Of a stretch of DNA of 64,000 bases, positions 41,020 to 50,056 are shown in pieces. The DNA is from Oscillospiraceae bacterium (GTDB lineage: Bacteria > Bacillota > Clostridia > Oscillospirales > Ruminococcaceae). The translations under genes and the position numbers were made by a program. Under the pieces are notes generated by a model. The model made no database searches, had not been told where the DNA came from, and saw only the letters and a list, made by a program, of their open reading frames with translations. The first letter of the stretch is position 1. Each line of letters starts with the position of its first letter. The stretch is taken from NCBI GenBank assembly GCA_003531585.1, contig DQFX01000020.1, positions 21,916 through 85,915 of the forward strand, read 5' to 3'.

Positions 41020-43755
41020 ATGAAGCAGTTTGGTTTGACAGACAAGCAGGCTGAGGAGTCGCGGCAGAAATACGGCGACAACAGCATGACGGAGCAGGCG
41101 TCCGAGAGCTTCTGGGATAAGCTCAAGGGCAACCTCGGCGACCCGATGATAAAAATACTCATCGTTGCCCTGCTCATCAACGTTGTTCTGGCAGTGCTCG
41201 GCGGCGTTGGGATCATCAAGGAGGGCGCTCCGGAATGGTACGAGCCTCTTGGAATTTTCGTGGCTATCGCGCTTGCAACGCTGGTTTCCACCTTCTCTGA
41301 GTACAGGAACGAGAACGCGTTCCAGAAGCTCCAGGAAGAGGCTTCCCGCATTATGTGCAAGGTCTACCGCAACGGCGAGATCGCCGAGGTGGCAATAAAC
41401 GACATCGTGGTCGGCGACGCTATCCTGTTACAGTCCGGAGATAAGGTTCCGGCTGACGGTATCATCATCGACGGCGATATCAAGGCAGATCAGTCCGTGC
41501 TCAACGGCGAGAGCCGCGAGGCTAAGAAGCTCGCAGTTCCCGAGGGCTGGAAGGATACCGACGAGAGCCTCAATTTCGACAACGAGCACAAGGTGTTCCG
41601 CGGAAGCGTGGTATGTTCCGGCAACGCGGTGATGGAAGTCACCGTAGTCGGCGACAAGTCCGTATACGGCAAGATCGCAAGCGAACTCCAGACCGACGAC
41701 GACCGCGAGACTCCGCTCAAGGTGAAGCTCGGCAAGCTGGCTGACGGCATAAGCAAGTTCGGCTACATCGGCGGTATCGCTATCGCGGTCGCGATGCTCA
41801 TAAAGACGCTGTTCATGGGCGAGGGCGGCATCGAAGCGTTCCTGTTCGCAGAGGGAGTTTTCCAGTGGGCGGCTCTGCTCGAGGCTGTTATCCAGTCCGT
41901 AATGCTTGCGGTCATCATCATCGTAATGGCTGTCCCCGAGGGACTTCCGCTGATGATCGCGATAGTTTCCGCGCAGAACATGGGCAAGATGCTCAAGGAC
42001 AACGTGCTTGTAAGAAAGGTCGCAGGTATCGAGACCGCAGGCTCCCTGAATATTCTGTTCTCCGATAAGACCGGCACCATCACCAAGGGTAAGCTCGAGG
42101 CGGTAACGTTCATCGACGGCGCCCTCAACGAATCCAAGAAGTTCGGCGACATCGGCGGAAAGCTGAAGGATATTCTGTCTCTGTCTATCCATAAGAACAC
42201 GCTTTCCGTCGTTTCCGGCGAGGGCAAGGACATGAAGGTGATCGGCGGCAACGCCACCGAGCGCGCTATACTCGGTTTTGCGGCAGGCACTGAGTGTTCC
42301 GCGAACGTGAAGGCGGTCGGTAATATCCCGTTCAACTCCACGAATAAGTACTCCGCGACCCAGGTGACAGGCGACTACGACCTGACGCTCATCAAGGGCG
42401 CGCCCGAGAAGATACTCCAGAGATGCTCCCACTACTGGGACGTAAACGGCGAGAAGAAGCCGTTTGACATGACCCATCTCAACAAGCAGATAGACGAGCT
42501 TGCAAACCGCGCTATCCGCGTGCTGGCTATCGCTACCACAGAGGACGCTCTCGGCGAGGACGCGCTTCCGGACAGTAGCAACTGGACGCTGGTAGGCGTT
42601 GTGGGTATCCGCGACGAGGTGCGTCCGGAGTCCGTGACCGCCATCGCGGAGGTAAAGGGCGCAGGCGTGCAGGTGGTAATGATCACCGGCGACCGCAAGG
42701 AGACCGCAGTTGCCATCGCGAAGGACGCTGGTCTGCTCGAGAAGGACACCGATGTTGTCCTGACCTCCGACGAGCTTGCAAAGCTCTCCGATGAGGAAAT
42801 CAAGAAAATGCTCCCGAATATCCGCGTTATCGCAAGAGCGCTTCCCTCCGACAAGAGCCGTCTGGTGCGCCTTGCGCAGGAGCTTGACCTCGTTGCAGGC
42901 ATGACCGGCGACGGCGTCAACGACTCCCCGGCGCTCAAGAAGGCGGACGTAGGCTTCGCAATGGGCGGCGGCACGGAAGTCGCAAAGGAAGCGTCCGATA
43001 TCGTTATCCTGGACGACAACTTCAACTCCATCGACCGCGCTATCCTCTACGGCAGAACCATCTTCAACTCCATCAGGAAGTTCATTGTATTCCAGCTCAC
43101 TATCAACGTTTCTGCGGTTCTCATCAGCTTCATCTGCCCGCTCATCGGAATTGACAACCCGCTGTCCGTTATCCAGATCCTGTGGGTAAATCTCGTAATG
43201 GATACGCTGGCGGCTCTGGCATTCGGCGGCGAGCCGGCTCTCTCCAGATTCATGCACGAGAAGCCCAAGCGCAGAACTGAACAGATAATCAGCAGGAACA
43301 TGATGTCCCAGATAATCACCGGCGCAGGCTGGACGTTCATTCTTTCCCTCGCGCTTCTGGTACTCGGCAGCTTCGACGCTGACCCGAACGTACCCGGCGT
43401 AAGCTTCCTCGAAAGCTGGGGCTTCCTCCGTCAGAACACCATCGAGGGCGAAACCCATATGTTCCTTCACACCGCATACTTCGCATTCTTCATCTTCATC
43501 GCGGTGTTCAATGCGTTCAACGCAAGAACTGACCGCGCGAACCTGTTCGATAACCTCGGAAAGAACAAGGGATTCCTTACGGTATTCGGCATAATCGCGG
43601 TAGTTCAGATACTCATGACCTACCTCGGCGGCGCTATCCTCAGCGGCTACGGTCTGAATGCTGCCGAGTGGCTGATGGTGCTTGTAATGGCGATCTCCAT
43701 TATTCCGGTGGACCTCATCAGAAAGGGTATCGCAAAGGCGGTCTCCAACAAGTAA
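41020..43755 (+). CDS. P-type calcium-transporting ATPase (type II)
   Basis: A 911-residue ion pump starting MKQFGLTDKQAEESRQKYG at ATG 41020, preceded by AAAGGGAAAA. Motifs in order: actuator loop VLNGESREAK (TGES variant), VPEGLPLMIAI in helix 4, phosphorylation site SDKTGTITKG, KGAPEKILQRC in the nucleotide domain, MITGDRKETAVAIAKDAG and TGDGVNDSPALKKADVG. About ten membrane helices. The helix-4 PEGL and the overall length fit calcium pumps. Calcium pumps recur beside TerD genes, whose products bind calcium. It is probably co-transcribed with the triad. Confidence 0.93.
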   Translation: MKQFGLTDKQAEESRQKYGDNSMTEQASESFWDKLKGNLGDPMIKILIVALLINVVLAVLGGVGIIKEGAPEWYEPLGIFVAIALATLVSTFSEYRNENAFQKLQEEASRIMCKVYRNGEIAEVAINDIVVGDAILLQSGDKVPADGIIIDGDIKADQSVLNGESREAKKLAVPEGWKDTDESLNFDNEHKVFRGSVVCSGNAVMEVTVVGDKSVYGKIASELQTDDDRETPLKVKLGKLADGISKFGYIGGIAIAVAMLIKTLFMGEGGIEAFLFAEGVFQWAALLEAVIQSVMLAVIIIVMAVPEGLPLMIAIVSAQNMGKMLKDNVLVRKVAGIETAGSLNILFSDKTGTITKGKLEAVTFIDGALNESKKFGDIGGKLKDILSLSIHKNTLSVVSGEGKDMKVIGGNATERAILGFAAGTECSANVKAVGNIPFNSTNKYSATQVTGDYDLTLIKGAPEKILQRCSHYWDVNGEKKPFDMTHLNKQIDELANRAIRVLAIATTEDALGEDALPDSSNWTLVGVVGIRDEVRPESVTAIAEVKGAGVQVVMITGDRKETAVAIAKDAGLLEKDTDVVLTSDELAKLSDEEIKKMLPNIRVIARALPSDKSRLVRLAQELDLVAGMTGDGVNDSPALKKADVGFAMGGGTEVAKEASDIVILDDNFNSIDRAILYGRTIFNSIRKFIVFQLTINVSAVLISFICPLIGIDNPLSVIQILWVNLVMDTLAALAFGGEPALSRFMHEKPKRRTEQIISRNMMSQIITGAGWTFILSLALLVLGSFDADPNVPGVSFLESWGFLRQNTIEGETHMFLHTAYFAFFIFIAVFNAFNARTDRANLFDNLGKNKGFLTVFGIIAVVQILMTYLGGAILSGYGLNAAEWLMVLVMAISIIPVDLIRKGIAKAVSNK

Positions 43756-43833
43756 GGCTCGGTAAATTCCCGGCGGCTCCGCAGAATGCGGGGTCGCGGG
43801 GGACAACATATGATTTTCAAGGAGGAAAACAAA

Positions 43834-44418
43834 ATGGCAGTAAATCTTTCTAAGGGTCAGCGCGTAAGTCTTGACAAGTCCGTAACTCTGGCAAGGATCG
43901 GTCTCGGCTGGGACACCAACAAGTACGACGGCGGCAGCGATTTCGACCTTGACGCGAGCGTGTTCCTTCTGGGAGCAAACGGCAAGGTTCTCCGTGACGA
44001 GGATTTTGTATTCTATAACAATCTCAACGGCAGAAACGGCGCGGTAGTCCACACCGGCGACAACCGCACCGGCGAGGGCGACGGCGACGACGAGGCGATC
44101 ATCATCGACTTCACGAAGATCCCTCCGGAGATCGAGAAGATCGCAGTTACCGTAACGATTTTCGACGCACAGCAGCGCAACCAGAACTTCGGTCAGGTAT
44201 CCAACGCGTACGTAAGAGTAGTTAAGATCGACAATCCCGACGACGTTAACGGCGAGGAAGTTATCCACTTCGACCTCATGGAGGAGTTCTCAATCGAGAC
44301 CGCGCTTGTTGTATGCGAGATCTACCGTTACAACGGCGACTGGAAGTTCAACGCGGTTGCAGCGGGCTACCAGGGCGGACTCGAGGCGCTCTGCCGCGCT
44401 TACGGCGTCAACGTGTAA
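43834..44418 (+). CDS. terD: TerD-family calcium-binding stress protein
   Basis: A 194-residue TerD protein beginning MAVNLSKGQRVSLDK. Calcium-site residues are clear: DFDLDASVFLL, DNRTGEGDGDDE and the IDFTKIPPEIEKI strand, with IYRYNGDWKFNAVAAGYQGG at the end. The start at ATG 43834 follows AAGGAGG by 8 bases; the earlier in-frame codon at 43786 lacks a ribosome site. The family protects against tellurite, phage and envelope stress by unknown chemistry. Confidence 0.95.
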   Translation: MAVNLSKGQRVSLDKSVTLARIGLGWDTNKYDGGSDFDLDASVFLLGANGKVLRDEDFVFYNNLNGRNGAVVHTGDNRTGEGDGDDEAIIIDFTKIPPEIEKIAVTVTIFDAQQRNQNFGQVSNAYVRVVKIDNPDDVNGEEVIHFDLMEEFSIETALVVCEIYRYNGDWKFNAVAAGYQGGLEALCRAYGVNV

Positions 44419-44455
44419 TTAATCAGAAATCAGCACCGGTCAGGAGGGAAGCGGC

Positions 44456-45703
44456 TTGTCAGCTCTGTCAGATATAATTGCAAATACCCCGGCGGGGGGA
44501 ACAGCCGCGCTCCCGGCGGGCGAGTACGAAGGACCTGTTGTTATAAACAAGCCGCTGACTCTCCGCGGAAGCAGCGCCACCGTGTGGTCTAAGCACGGCA
44601 GCGTTATCGAGGTTTCGTCGCAGGGCGTGACCCTCGAGGGACTTCGCGTGGAGATAACCGAAGGCGCGCTCTCTGAGCCTGCGATAACCGCGAAATTCCC
44701 GGTGAATATCAGGGACGTGGAGGTGCTCGGCACTGTTTCCGGCTTCGGCGCGGAGGACGGCGAGTGCGGTATCCCGCGGGCGCTTCAGTTCGGGGAGCTT
44801 TCCCCGTCTGAGGAGAACAGCTTCATTATGACGGTGGATATTCCCGCCCCGGCGAAGCTGGTCTGCACCGCCTCCGGGGTGAGGTTCGAGCCGCAGGATA
44901 TCCCGGCTGGGCGCAGCAGCGTCAGGGTGTTCGTCAGCGGAAGCGGCTCCGCTTCGCTGGTTTATTCGGAGGTGCTTCTGGTTTCGCAGTTCCGCAGGAG
45001 GATATATCTCAGCGGAAGGTTCTCGGCGAATGCTCCGGCGGTAAAGGAGCGGCTCATTTACGAGGCTCCGCAGATAGCGAGGAACGCTCCGCTGACCGCC
45101 GCAGTTCCAGCCATGGCTGTGAATCCGGAGCCGGCGGACGTGATCTCCGACGTGGGGGCGGTTCCGCTGTCAGATGAACAGCTTCTTGAGCTGCGGAAGG
45201 GTCAGCGCGTTCCGGCGGCGGGATACCTCTCCGGAACGGTGGAGGTGTACCTCACCGGGCAGCGGCTCGGAAACGCGGATATCGACCCATATGTATTCCT
45301 GCTTGACGAGAACGAGAAATGCCGCGGAGAAGGCAATCTTGTGTTCTTCGGAAACGAGCGCTCCCCGGACGGCGCGGTGCGTTACTACCCGGACGACGGG
45401 CATATTTCCATTGACCTGGCGAAGCTCCCGCCGGAGGTGCAGCGCATTTCTGTGGCATACTCGGTTTATTCCGGAGACAGCGTGAAGAATTTTTCGCAGG
45501 TCAGGGAGCCGAGGGTGGCGCTGTTTTCCCAGGGAAAGGAACGCGTGAGGTTCGACATACCGGGGCTCACGAACGAAATAACCATCATCGCGATGGAATT
45601 CTACATATACCGGGGTGAGTGGCGGATATCCGCAGTCGGCGCGGGTTACCGCGACGGGCTGGTGAAGCTCTGCAGCCGCTATGGTATACAGGCAAGCACA
45701 TAA
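44456..45703 (+). CDS. Beta-helix-TerD fusion protein
   Basis: A 415-residue protein starting at TTG 44456, 7 bases after GGAGGG. The first about 85 residues (IIANTPAGGTAALPAGEYEG, VVINKPLTLRG) read as the start of a right-handed parallel beta-helix; residues 90-200 are a further beta domain. A TerD domain follows (about 240-412), with DIDPYVFLLDEN and RSPDGAVRYYPDDG, IDLAKLPPEVQRISV, YIYRGEWRISAVGAGY. Several calcium-binding acids of canonical TerD are changed here (DGDDE is replaced), so metal binding may be weaker. No signal peptide. The fusion is unusual. Confidence 0.82.
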   Translation: MSALSDIIANTPAGGTAALPAGEYEGPVVINKPLTLRGSSATVWSKHGSVIEVSSQGVTLEGLRVEITEGALSEPAITAKFPVNIRDVEVLGTVSGFGAEDGECGIPRALQFGELSPSEENSFIMTVDIPAPAKLVCTASGVRFEPQDIPAGRSSVRVFVSGSGSASLVYSEVLLVSQFRRRIYLSGRFSANAPAVKERLIYEAPQIARNAPLTAAVPAMAVNPEPADVISDVGAVPLSDEQLLELRKGQRVPAAGYLSGTVEVYLTGQRLGNADIDPYVFLLDENEKCRGEGNLVFFGNERSPDGAVRYYPDDGHISIDLAKLPPEVQRISVAYSVYSGDSVKNFSQVREPRVALFSQGKERVRFDIPGLTNEITIIAMEFYIYRGEWRISAVGAGYRDGLVKLCSRYGIQAST

Positions 45704-45775
45704 AGGATCCGAAGCTCCGTCACGGATTTTCGGGAACCCACTTTACACATTAATTGAGAGGACAGGACAGACAGA

Positions 45776-47953
45776 ATGGCTTCCGCAGGATTTGTACGTT
45801 ATACCGGTTACGACAATGCCGATATTTTCAAGAATATGCTGATCGAGGCTTACGCGGCGGCGAAGAAAAACGGTCTGTTCTTCGAAGGGAAGATCCCCAT
45901 GGCTTCCACTGCGGAGGTCAGCGCTGCCGCGAACTACGCCGCGGGGGATTTCAGCGACGTTAAGTCGGTGAAGGCGGGATTACAGTCGTGGCTCTCGACG
46001 CAGCGCATTGAATGCGACGCCGGCGCCATGGCAGAGGCGCTCACCGAGGCTTCAAGGAACTGCGGCGCAAACGGCAGGAACACCTACCTCGTGATATTCT
46101 GCTGGCTGATGAAGTACCTTGCGGTACGTCCGCAGTCGTTGGTGCTGATAGGCGCGGCGAGCCTGCGCGAGCTGTACTTCCTGCATATCATGAACCTTGC
46201 CGGGGTGCGTATCGTGTACGTTTCCTACGGCATGGACAAGGACTTTGACAAGTTTCCGCATGCGAACCGCGTTCAGAATATGACCGGCTCCATGAGCGGA
46301 ATGATACAGATGGATTTTTCGCACATCGACCTGTCAAAGGCGGCTCAGATGAGCCAGATGAGGGCTTCCGCGCAGCAGGTGGAAAACACCGTGCAGCGGC
46401 TCAGCACAACAGCGGCGGGTATCTTTGAGGACTTCATGACAGAACACCGCACCCGCGTCGTTAAAAACGGCGGAGTGTTCCGCGAGGGCGGGGTTATCCC
46501 GGTGTACTTCGCGGCGCTCATCGGCTATGACGAGGAAGCGGTGTACAACAACATGCTGCTGAAGTTCAAAGAGGGCTTCGCGGGAAGCAAGAAGCAGCTT
46601 ATTTTCATTGAAAAGCCGATGGAAAATCCAACCGCCGAGGAGATAAGGCAGCTCGGGACGGTCAGCAGGAACAGCACCGGCGAGATGATAGACGAGCTGG
46701 CGCTGCTGATAAAACTGAACGGCGATCCGATACGCACCGCGCTGGCCCAAACGGAGCTTCGCAAGCTGCTCAACGAGCTTTACACCGGCAATCAGACGGT
46801 GGTTTTCAACTACGGAAGCAAGCTTATTTCCTGGCTGTACCGCTGCACCCAGGCGCGGAAGTACGCCGTGCAGTACGCGGATATTCCGGTGGTGCTGTAT
46901 TACGGGGATATCTCGCAGTCGGAGCTGTATTTCCTGCATTTCATGTCGCGGTGCGGGTTCGATGTTATCTACATCACGCCGAACAAGCAGCTTCTGGATA
47001 TCACGGTCGACAAGAACATTGACAACAGAATGCAGATTTTCCAGCTTCCGCAGAGCAGGGAGAGCGGAAGCTACCCCAGCAAGGCGGTCAAGATGAAGGT
47101 CGCAACGGTGGCGTATTCCGCGGAGCGAGAGCTTGACACCATGCTCTACGGCGGCGACGCGGGGATATTCCGGGACTTCCAGTTCCCGAACAGCCAGACC
47201 GTCACGCTGAAAACCACGCTTGAGGAGATAGGCATACTGTGGAAGCAGGAAGCGCGGTTCCGGCAGGGCTTTGAGACCTCCGGGAACCTTGTAACGGTGC
47301 CGAATATCTTCGCAAAGATAAGCGGAGTAAAGGACGGCAGCGCGGCGGCATACTGGGAGGAGATACGCGAGCGGCTCACGCCGGAGACTATTCTCCGTGT
47401 AAAGACCGCAGACCAGCAGCCGACAGCGAATCCCGACCTGTCGGTTTACCGCAGCTTCTACCGCAACGGAAAAATCGACGCCGAGCGGCTGAAGGCGTCC
47501 TCGCTGAACCGCTACAGCTACCTTCCGGACAGAATACAGGATATGCTCCTGTTCAAGCTCCAGGAAGCGGCGGACAGTGGGTTCCTGAAGCTTCAGGGCG
47601 ACGAGCTTATGTGCTCGGTGATGCATTTCGGGCTGAACCTCGACAAGGAGTTCATGAAGCTGCTGCAAAGCTTTGATTTCACGAAGCAGCTCCCGAAGCT
47701 GATATGGATAGACGCAGTGGAGCAGACCTTTTCTCTTGAGGAGTGCATTCAGCTTGTGCTGTGCAATCTTATCGGCTTTGATATACTGATATACACCCCG
47801 ACGGGGTACAAGAATCTCGAAACGTTCGTTTCTGCGGACGCATTCGAGGAGCATACTCAGAACGAGTTTCTCTACAATATGGAGGTGCCGAAGTTTAAGA
47901 TACCCTCCGAGCAGAAGAACGGCGGATTTTTCGGCAGGCTGTTCAGAAAGTAA
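45776..47953 (+). CDS. YceG-family protein of Ter-type stress operons
   Basis: A 725-residue cytosolic protein containing a repeated arrangement: MASAGFVRYTGYDNADIFKNML and VIPVYFAALIGYDEEAVYNNML open two similar halves, each later with YFLH.M (ELYFLHIMNLAG, ELYFLHFMSRCGFDVIYITP). This layout matches the YceG proteins of the Bacillus yceCDEFGH tellurite/stress operon, which are thought to join a small-molecule or nucleotide-derived biosynthetic step. The catalytic role is unproven. It sits directly before the TelA-like gene, as yceG before yceH. Confidence 0.82.
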   Translation: MASAGFVRYTGYDNADIFKNMLIEAYAAAKKNGLFFEGKIPMASTAEVSAAANYAAGDFSDVKSVKAGLQSWLSTQRIECDAGAMAEALTEASRNCGANGRNTYLVIFCWLMKYLAVRPQSLVLIGAASLRELYFLHIMNLAGVRIVYVSYGMDKDFDKFPHANRVQNMTGSMSGMIQMDFSHIDLSKAAQMSQMRASAQQVENTVQRLSTTAAGIFEDFMTEHRTRVVKNGGVFREGGVIPVYFAALIGYDEEAVYNNMLLKFKEGFAGSKKQLIFIEKPMENPTAEEIRQLGTVSRNSTGEMIDELALLIKLNGDPIRTALAQTELRKLLNELYTGNQTVVFNYGSKLISWLYRCTQARKYAVQYADIPVVLYYGDISQSELYFLHFMSRCGFDVIYITPNKQLLDITVDKNIDNRMQIFQLPQSRESGSYPSKAVKMKVATVAYSAERELDTMLYGGDAGIFRDFQFPNSQTVTLKTTLEEIGILWKQEARFRQGFETSGNLVTVPNIFAKISGVKDGSAAAYWEEIRERLTPETILRVKTADQQPTANPDLSVYRSFYRNGKIDAERLKASSLNRYSYLPDRIQDMLLFKLQEAADSGFLKLQGDELMCSVMHFGLNLDKEFMKLLQSFDFTKQLPKLIWIDAVEQTFSLEECIQLVLCNLIGFDILIYTPTGYKNLETFVSADAFEEHTQNEFLYNMEVPKFKIPSEQKNGGFFGRLFRK

Positions 47954-47974
47954 ATTTGAAAGGAACAAACGATT

Positions 47975-49144
47975 ATGGGATTACAGTTTACACCCGGCTC
48001 TCAGATGCAGCCCGCGGCACAGCCCCAGACTGCTCCGGCGACCACTCTTGCAAAGACCCCCGAGGAAGCTGCGCTCGATGTGAAGATCGAGGAAGCGAAG
48101 AACTTCAATATTCAGGTAACGGCTGACCAGATCAAGCAGGAGCTTGCCACCAGCGAGGAGATCGACAAGCTTGTGAGCACCATCAACCTCAACGATTCCA
48201 ACACCATCGTTAAGTTCGGCGCAGAGGCGGCAGAGGAGATCTCGAAGGCTTCCGACCAGGTGCTGAAATCCATGACGATAGACCAGGTGAACGACACCGG
48301 CGTAATGCTCAAGGAACTTGCTAGCATTATGGATAAGTTCGATATTAAGGAGATACAGGACGAGAAGCCGGGCTTCTTCGGAAATCTCAAGAAGAAGCTT
48401 GAGAAGATCATCGGCAAGTACGAAACGATGGGCAGCGAGGTCGACAGAATCTACGTTCAGCTAAAGAAGTACGAAAACGAGATCGGCGACGCCAATACCA
48501 AGCTTGACAACATGTACGACGCGAACCTCGGCTATTACCAGGAGCTTGTGAAGTACATCATGGCGGGCGAACAGGCAGTAAAGGAGCTTGACCAGTACAT
48601 CGCGGACTACACGGCAAAGTGCGAGGCTAACCCGGACGACGGCACGATACGCATGGATCTCTCCAACCTGACCCAGATGCGCGAGATACTCGACCAGCGC
48701 GTCATGGACCTCAAGGTAGCTGAGAACGTGGCTATTCAGACGGTTCCCATGCTCAAGACCATGGAGTATTCCAATCTGAACCTGGTGAGAAAGATAAACT
48801 CCGCGTTCATCATCACCATGCCGGTATTCAAGCAGGCGCTGGCGCAGGCAATCATGCTCAAGCGCCAGAAGATAATAGCTGATTCCATGCAGGCGCTCGA
48901 CGAAAAGACCAACGAAATGCTCAAGAAGAACGCGCAGAACACCGTTGCGCAGAGCAAGCAGATAGCGGCTATGGCTTCCGGCTCTTCGATCAAGGTGGAG
49001 ACCCTCCAGGAGACATGGACTACCATTGTAAATGGTATCGACGAGGTTCAGAAGATACAGAGCGACGCAAGGGAAAAGCGTAAGCAGGACGCAGTTGCCC
49101 TTGAGGAGATCAAGGCGGATTATAAGAAGCGTATGAAGGCGTAA
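47975..49144 (+). CDS. TelA/YceH-type toxic-anion resistance protein
   Basis: A 389-residue, mostly helical cytosolic protein. The central region (about 100-330) carries the TelA/KlaA family lines ASIMDKFDIKEI, GFFGNLKKKLEKIIGKYETMGSEVD, QLKKYENEIGD and LTQMREILDQRVMDLKVAENVAIQTVP, and the C-terminus is a long coiled coil. Family members accompany tellurite resistance. It is the last gene of the cluster; AAAGGAACAAAC is upstream of the ATG. Confidence 0.9.
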   Translation: MGLQFTPGSQMQPAAQPQTAPATTLAKTPEEAALDVKIEEAKNFNIQVTADQIKQELATSEEIDKLVSTINLNDSNTIVKFGAEAAEEISKASDQVLKSMTIDQVNDTGVMLKELASIMDKFDIKEIQDEKPGFFGNLKKKLEKIIGKYETMGSEVDRIYVQLKKYENEIGDANTKLDNMYDANLGYYQELVKYIMAGEQAVKELDQYIADYTAKCEANPDDGTIRMDLSNLTQMREILDQRVMDLKVAENVAIQTVPMLKTMEYSNLNLVRKINSAFIITMPVFKQALAQAIMLKRQKIIADSMQALDEKTNEMLKKNAQNTVAQSKQIAAMASGSSIKVETLQETWTTIVNGIDEVQKIQSDAREKRKQDAVALEEIKADYKKRMKA

Positions 49145-49150
49145 TATTAA

Positions 49151-49183
49151 ACTGGCAGGCTGAAAAGCCTGCCAGTGTTTGTA
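49151..49183 (+). terminator. Terminator of the Ter cluster
   Basis: ACTGGCAGGCT (49151-49161) and AGCCTGCCAGT (49166-49176), loop GAAA, then GTTTGTATT. Placed 6 bases after the telA-like stop codon. Confidence 0.8.
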
Positions 49184-49279
49184 TTAGCGTTATTGGGCGT
49201 TCGCCGCTGAGCACATAGTGGTTCGATATTCCTGACGGCTCAAAATGCTATCGGCTTCGAATCAAATCCTGACTGCGGC

Positions 49280-49849
49280 TTATTTTGAAACGCCCAGCGA
49301 ACCGAGTATAGCTCCGGTGATGGTAGCCGCTATATATTCCGCCAGCTTTTTGCGGTCTCCCATGTCACGCTCGATGCAGTCCAGAAGTATTCCGGCGATA
49401 GCCTCGGTAAGAAAACGGCTCAGGAACACCTGATAGCTGTCCTCCGCCGTCACGGAATGCTTCTTTACCGCCTCGCAGACCAGTTTGTGTATAGGCTCGT
49501 AGATGTCGTTGTAGAAGTACCTCGAAAGCTCCGAGCGGCCTATCGAATGCACTATGTTATGCAGAATATCGTGATTTGAGCTGATGTAATCCAGCGCGAA
49601 ATCCACGGCCTCCCGCCGCTGCGATACAAGGTCGTACTTCCCGAACATGCACATTGCTTCCTGGTCGAGCGTCCATTTCAGCAGGGAGAATATATCCTCA
49701 AAATGATAGTAGAACGTCTTGCGGTTGACTCCGCAGTCCTCCACAAGCTCGCGCACAGTTATCTTGTTGAGCGGCTTCTTCTTCATCATAGCCTTCAGCG
49801 CTTCGGATAGCGCCTGCTTCGTCTGCTGCGACTGCTCGTTGTGCTTCAT
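49280..49849 (-). CDS. TetR-family regulator divergent from GH43
   Basis: A 189-residue regulator starting MKHNEQSQQTKQALSEALK at ATG 49849, weakly preceded by GGGGG. The N-terminal helix-turn-helix is ITVRELVEDCGVNRKTFYYHFEDIFSLL (about 30-57), followed by a C-terminal domain of the TetR_C_33 type often seen with glycosidase or dihydroxyacetone-kinase genes. It is probably the repressor of the divergent GH43 gene and of itself (see the GGACAT sites). Confidence 0.88.
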   Translation of the reverse strand: MKHNEQSQQTKQALSEALKAMMKKKPLNKITVRELVEDCGVNRKTFYYHFEDIFSLLKWTLDQEAMCMFGKYDLVSQRREAVDFALDYISSNHDILHNIVHSIGRSELSRYFYNDIYEPIHKLVCEAVKKHSVTAEDSYQVFLSRFLTEAIAGILLDCIERDMGDRKKLAEYIAATITGAILGSLGVSK

Positions 49850-49867
49850 GTTTTTAACCCCCGTTTT

Positions 49868-49893
49868 CCGGACATTTTCGCGGTTTTGTCCGG
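49868..49893 (-). promoter_or_regulatory. GGACA palindrome in the TetR leader
   Basis: CCGGACA (49868-49874) and TGTCCGG (49887-49893) are perfect inverted arms with a 12-base spacer, 19 bases before the TetR start codon. GGACAT half sites also lie inside both promoters of the divergent region. Confidence 0.65.
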
Positions 49894-49904
49894 TCAATAT
49901 TACT

Positions 49905-49934
49905 ATTATAACCTATCAGGACATATTTTGTCAA
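49905..49934 (-). promoter_or_regulatory. Promoter of the TetR-family regulator
   Basis: On the minus strand TTGACA (49934-49929) and TATAAT (49910-49905) are 18 bases apart. AGGACAT (plus strand 49918-49924) sits in the spacer, so the regulator could occlude its own promoter. Confidence 0.65.
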
Positions 49935-49988
49935 GACTGGCTGTTTCACATTATGTCCGTTTTGTGCTGGTTTTTGTCCGAAACATGG

Positions 49989-50017
49989 TTGGATTTCCAC
50001 ACCGGACATGCTATAAT
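49989..50017 (+). promoter_or_regulatory. Promoter of the GH43 gene with GGACAT half site
   Basis: TTGGAT (49989-49994), 17 bases, TATAAT (50012-50017). CCGGACAT occupies 50002-50009 inside the spacer; ATGTCCG at 49953 and TTGTCCG at 49974 give further inverted half sites upstream. Confidence 0.7.
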
Positions 50018-50056
50018 CAAAATATAATCTATAAAATACGAAAGGAATGTCCTCAG

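Noticed and set aside
41428..44268. Open frame of 946 codons on the minus strand opposite the calcium ATPase and TerD genes
   Set aside because: It mirrors two clear genes, its composition (Val/Leu/His-rich, low complexity) is what an antisense frame of a GC-rich gene gives, and it has no ribosome site.
46334..47968. Open frame of 544 codons on the minus strand opposite yceG
   Set aside because: Antisense shadow of a well-supported gene; no start signal and no recognisable domain.
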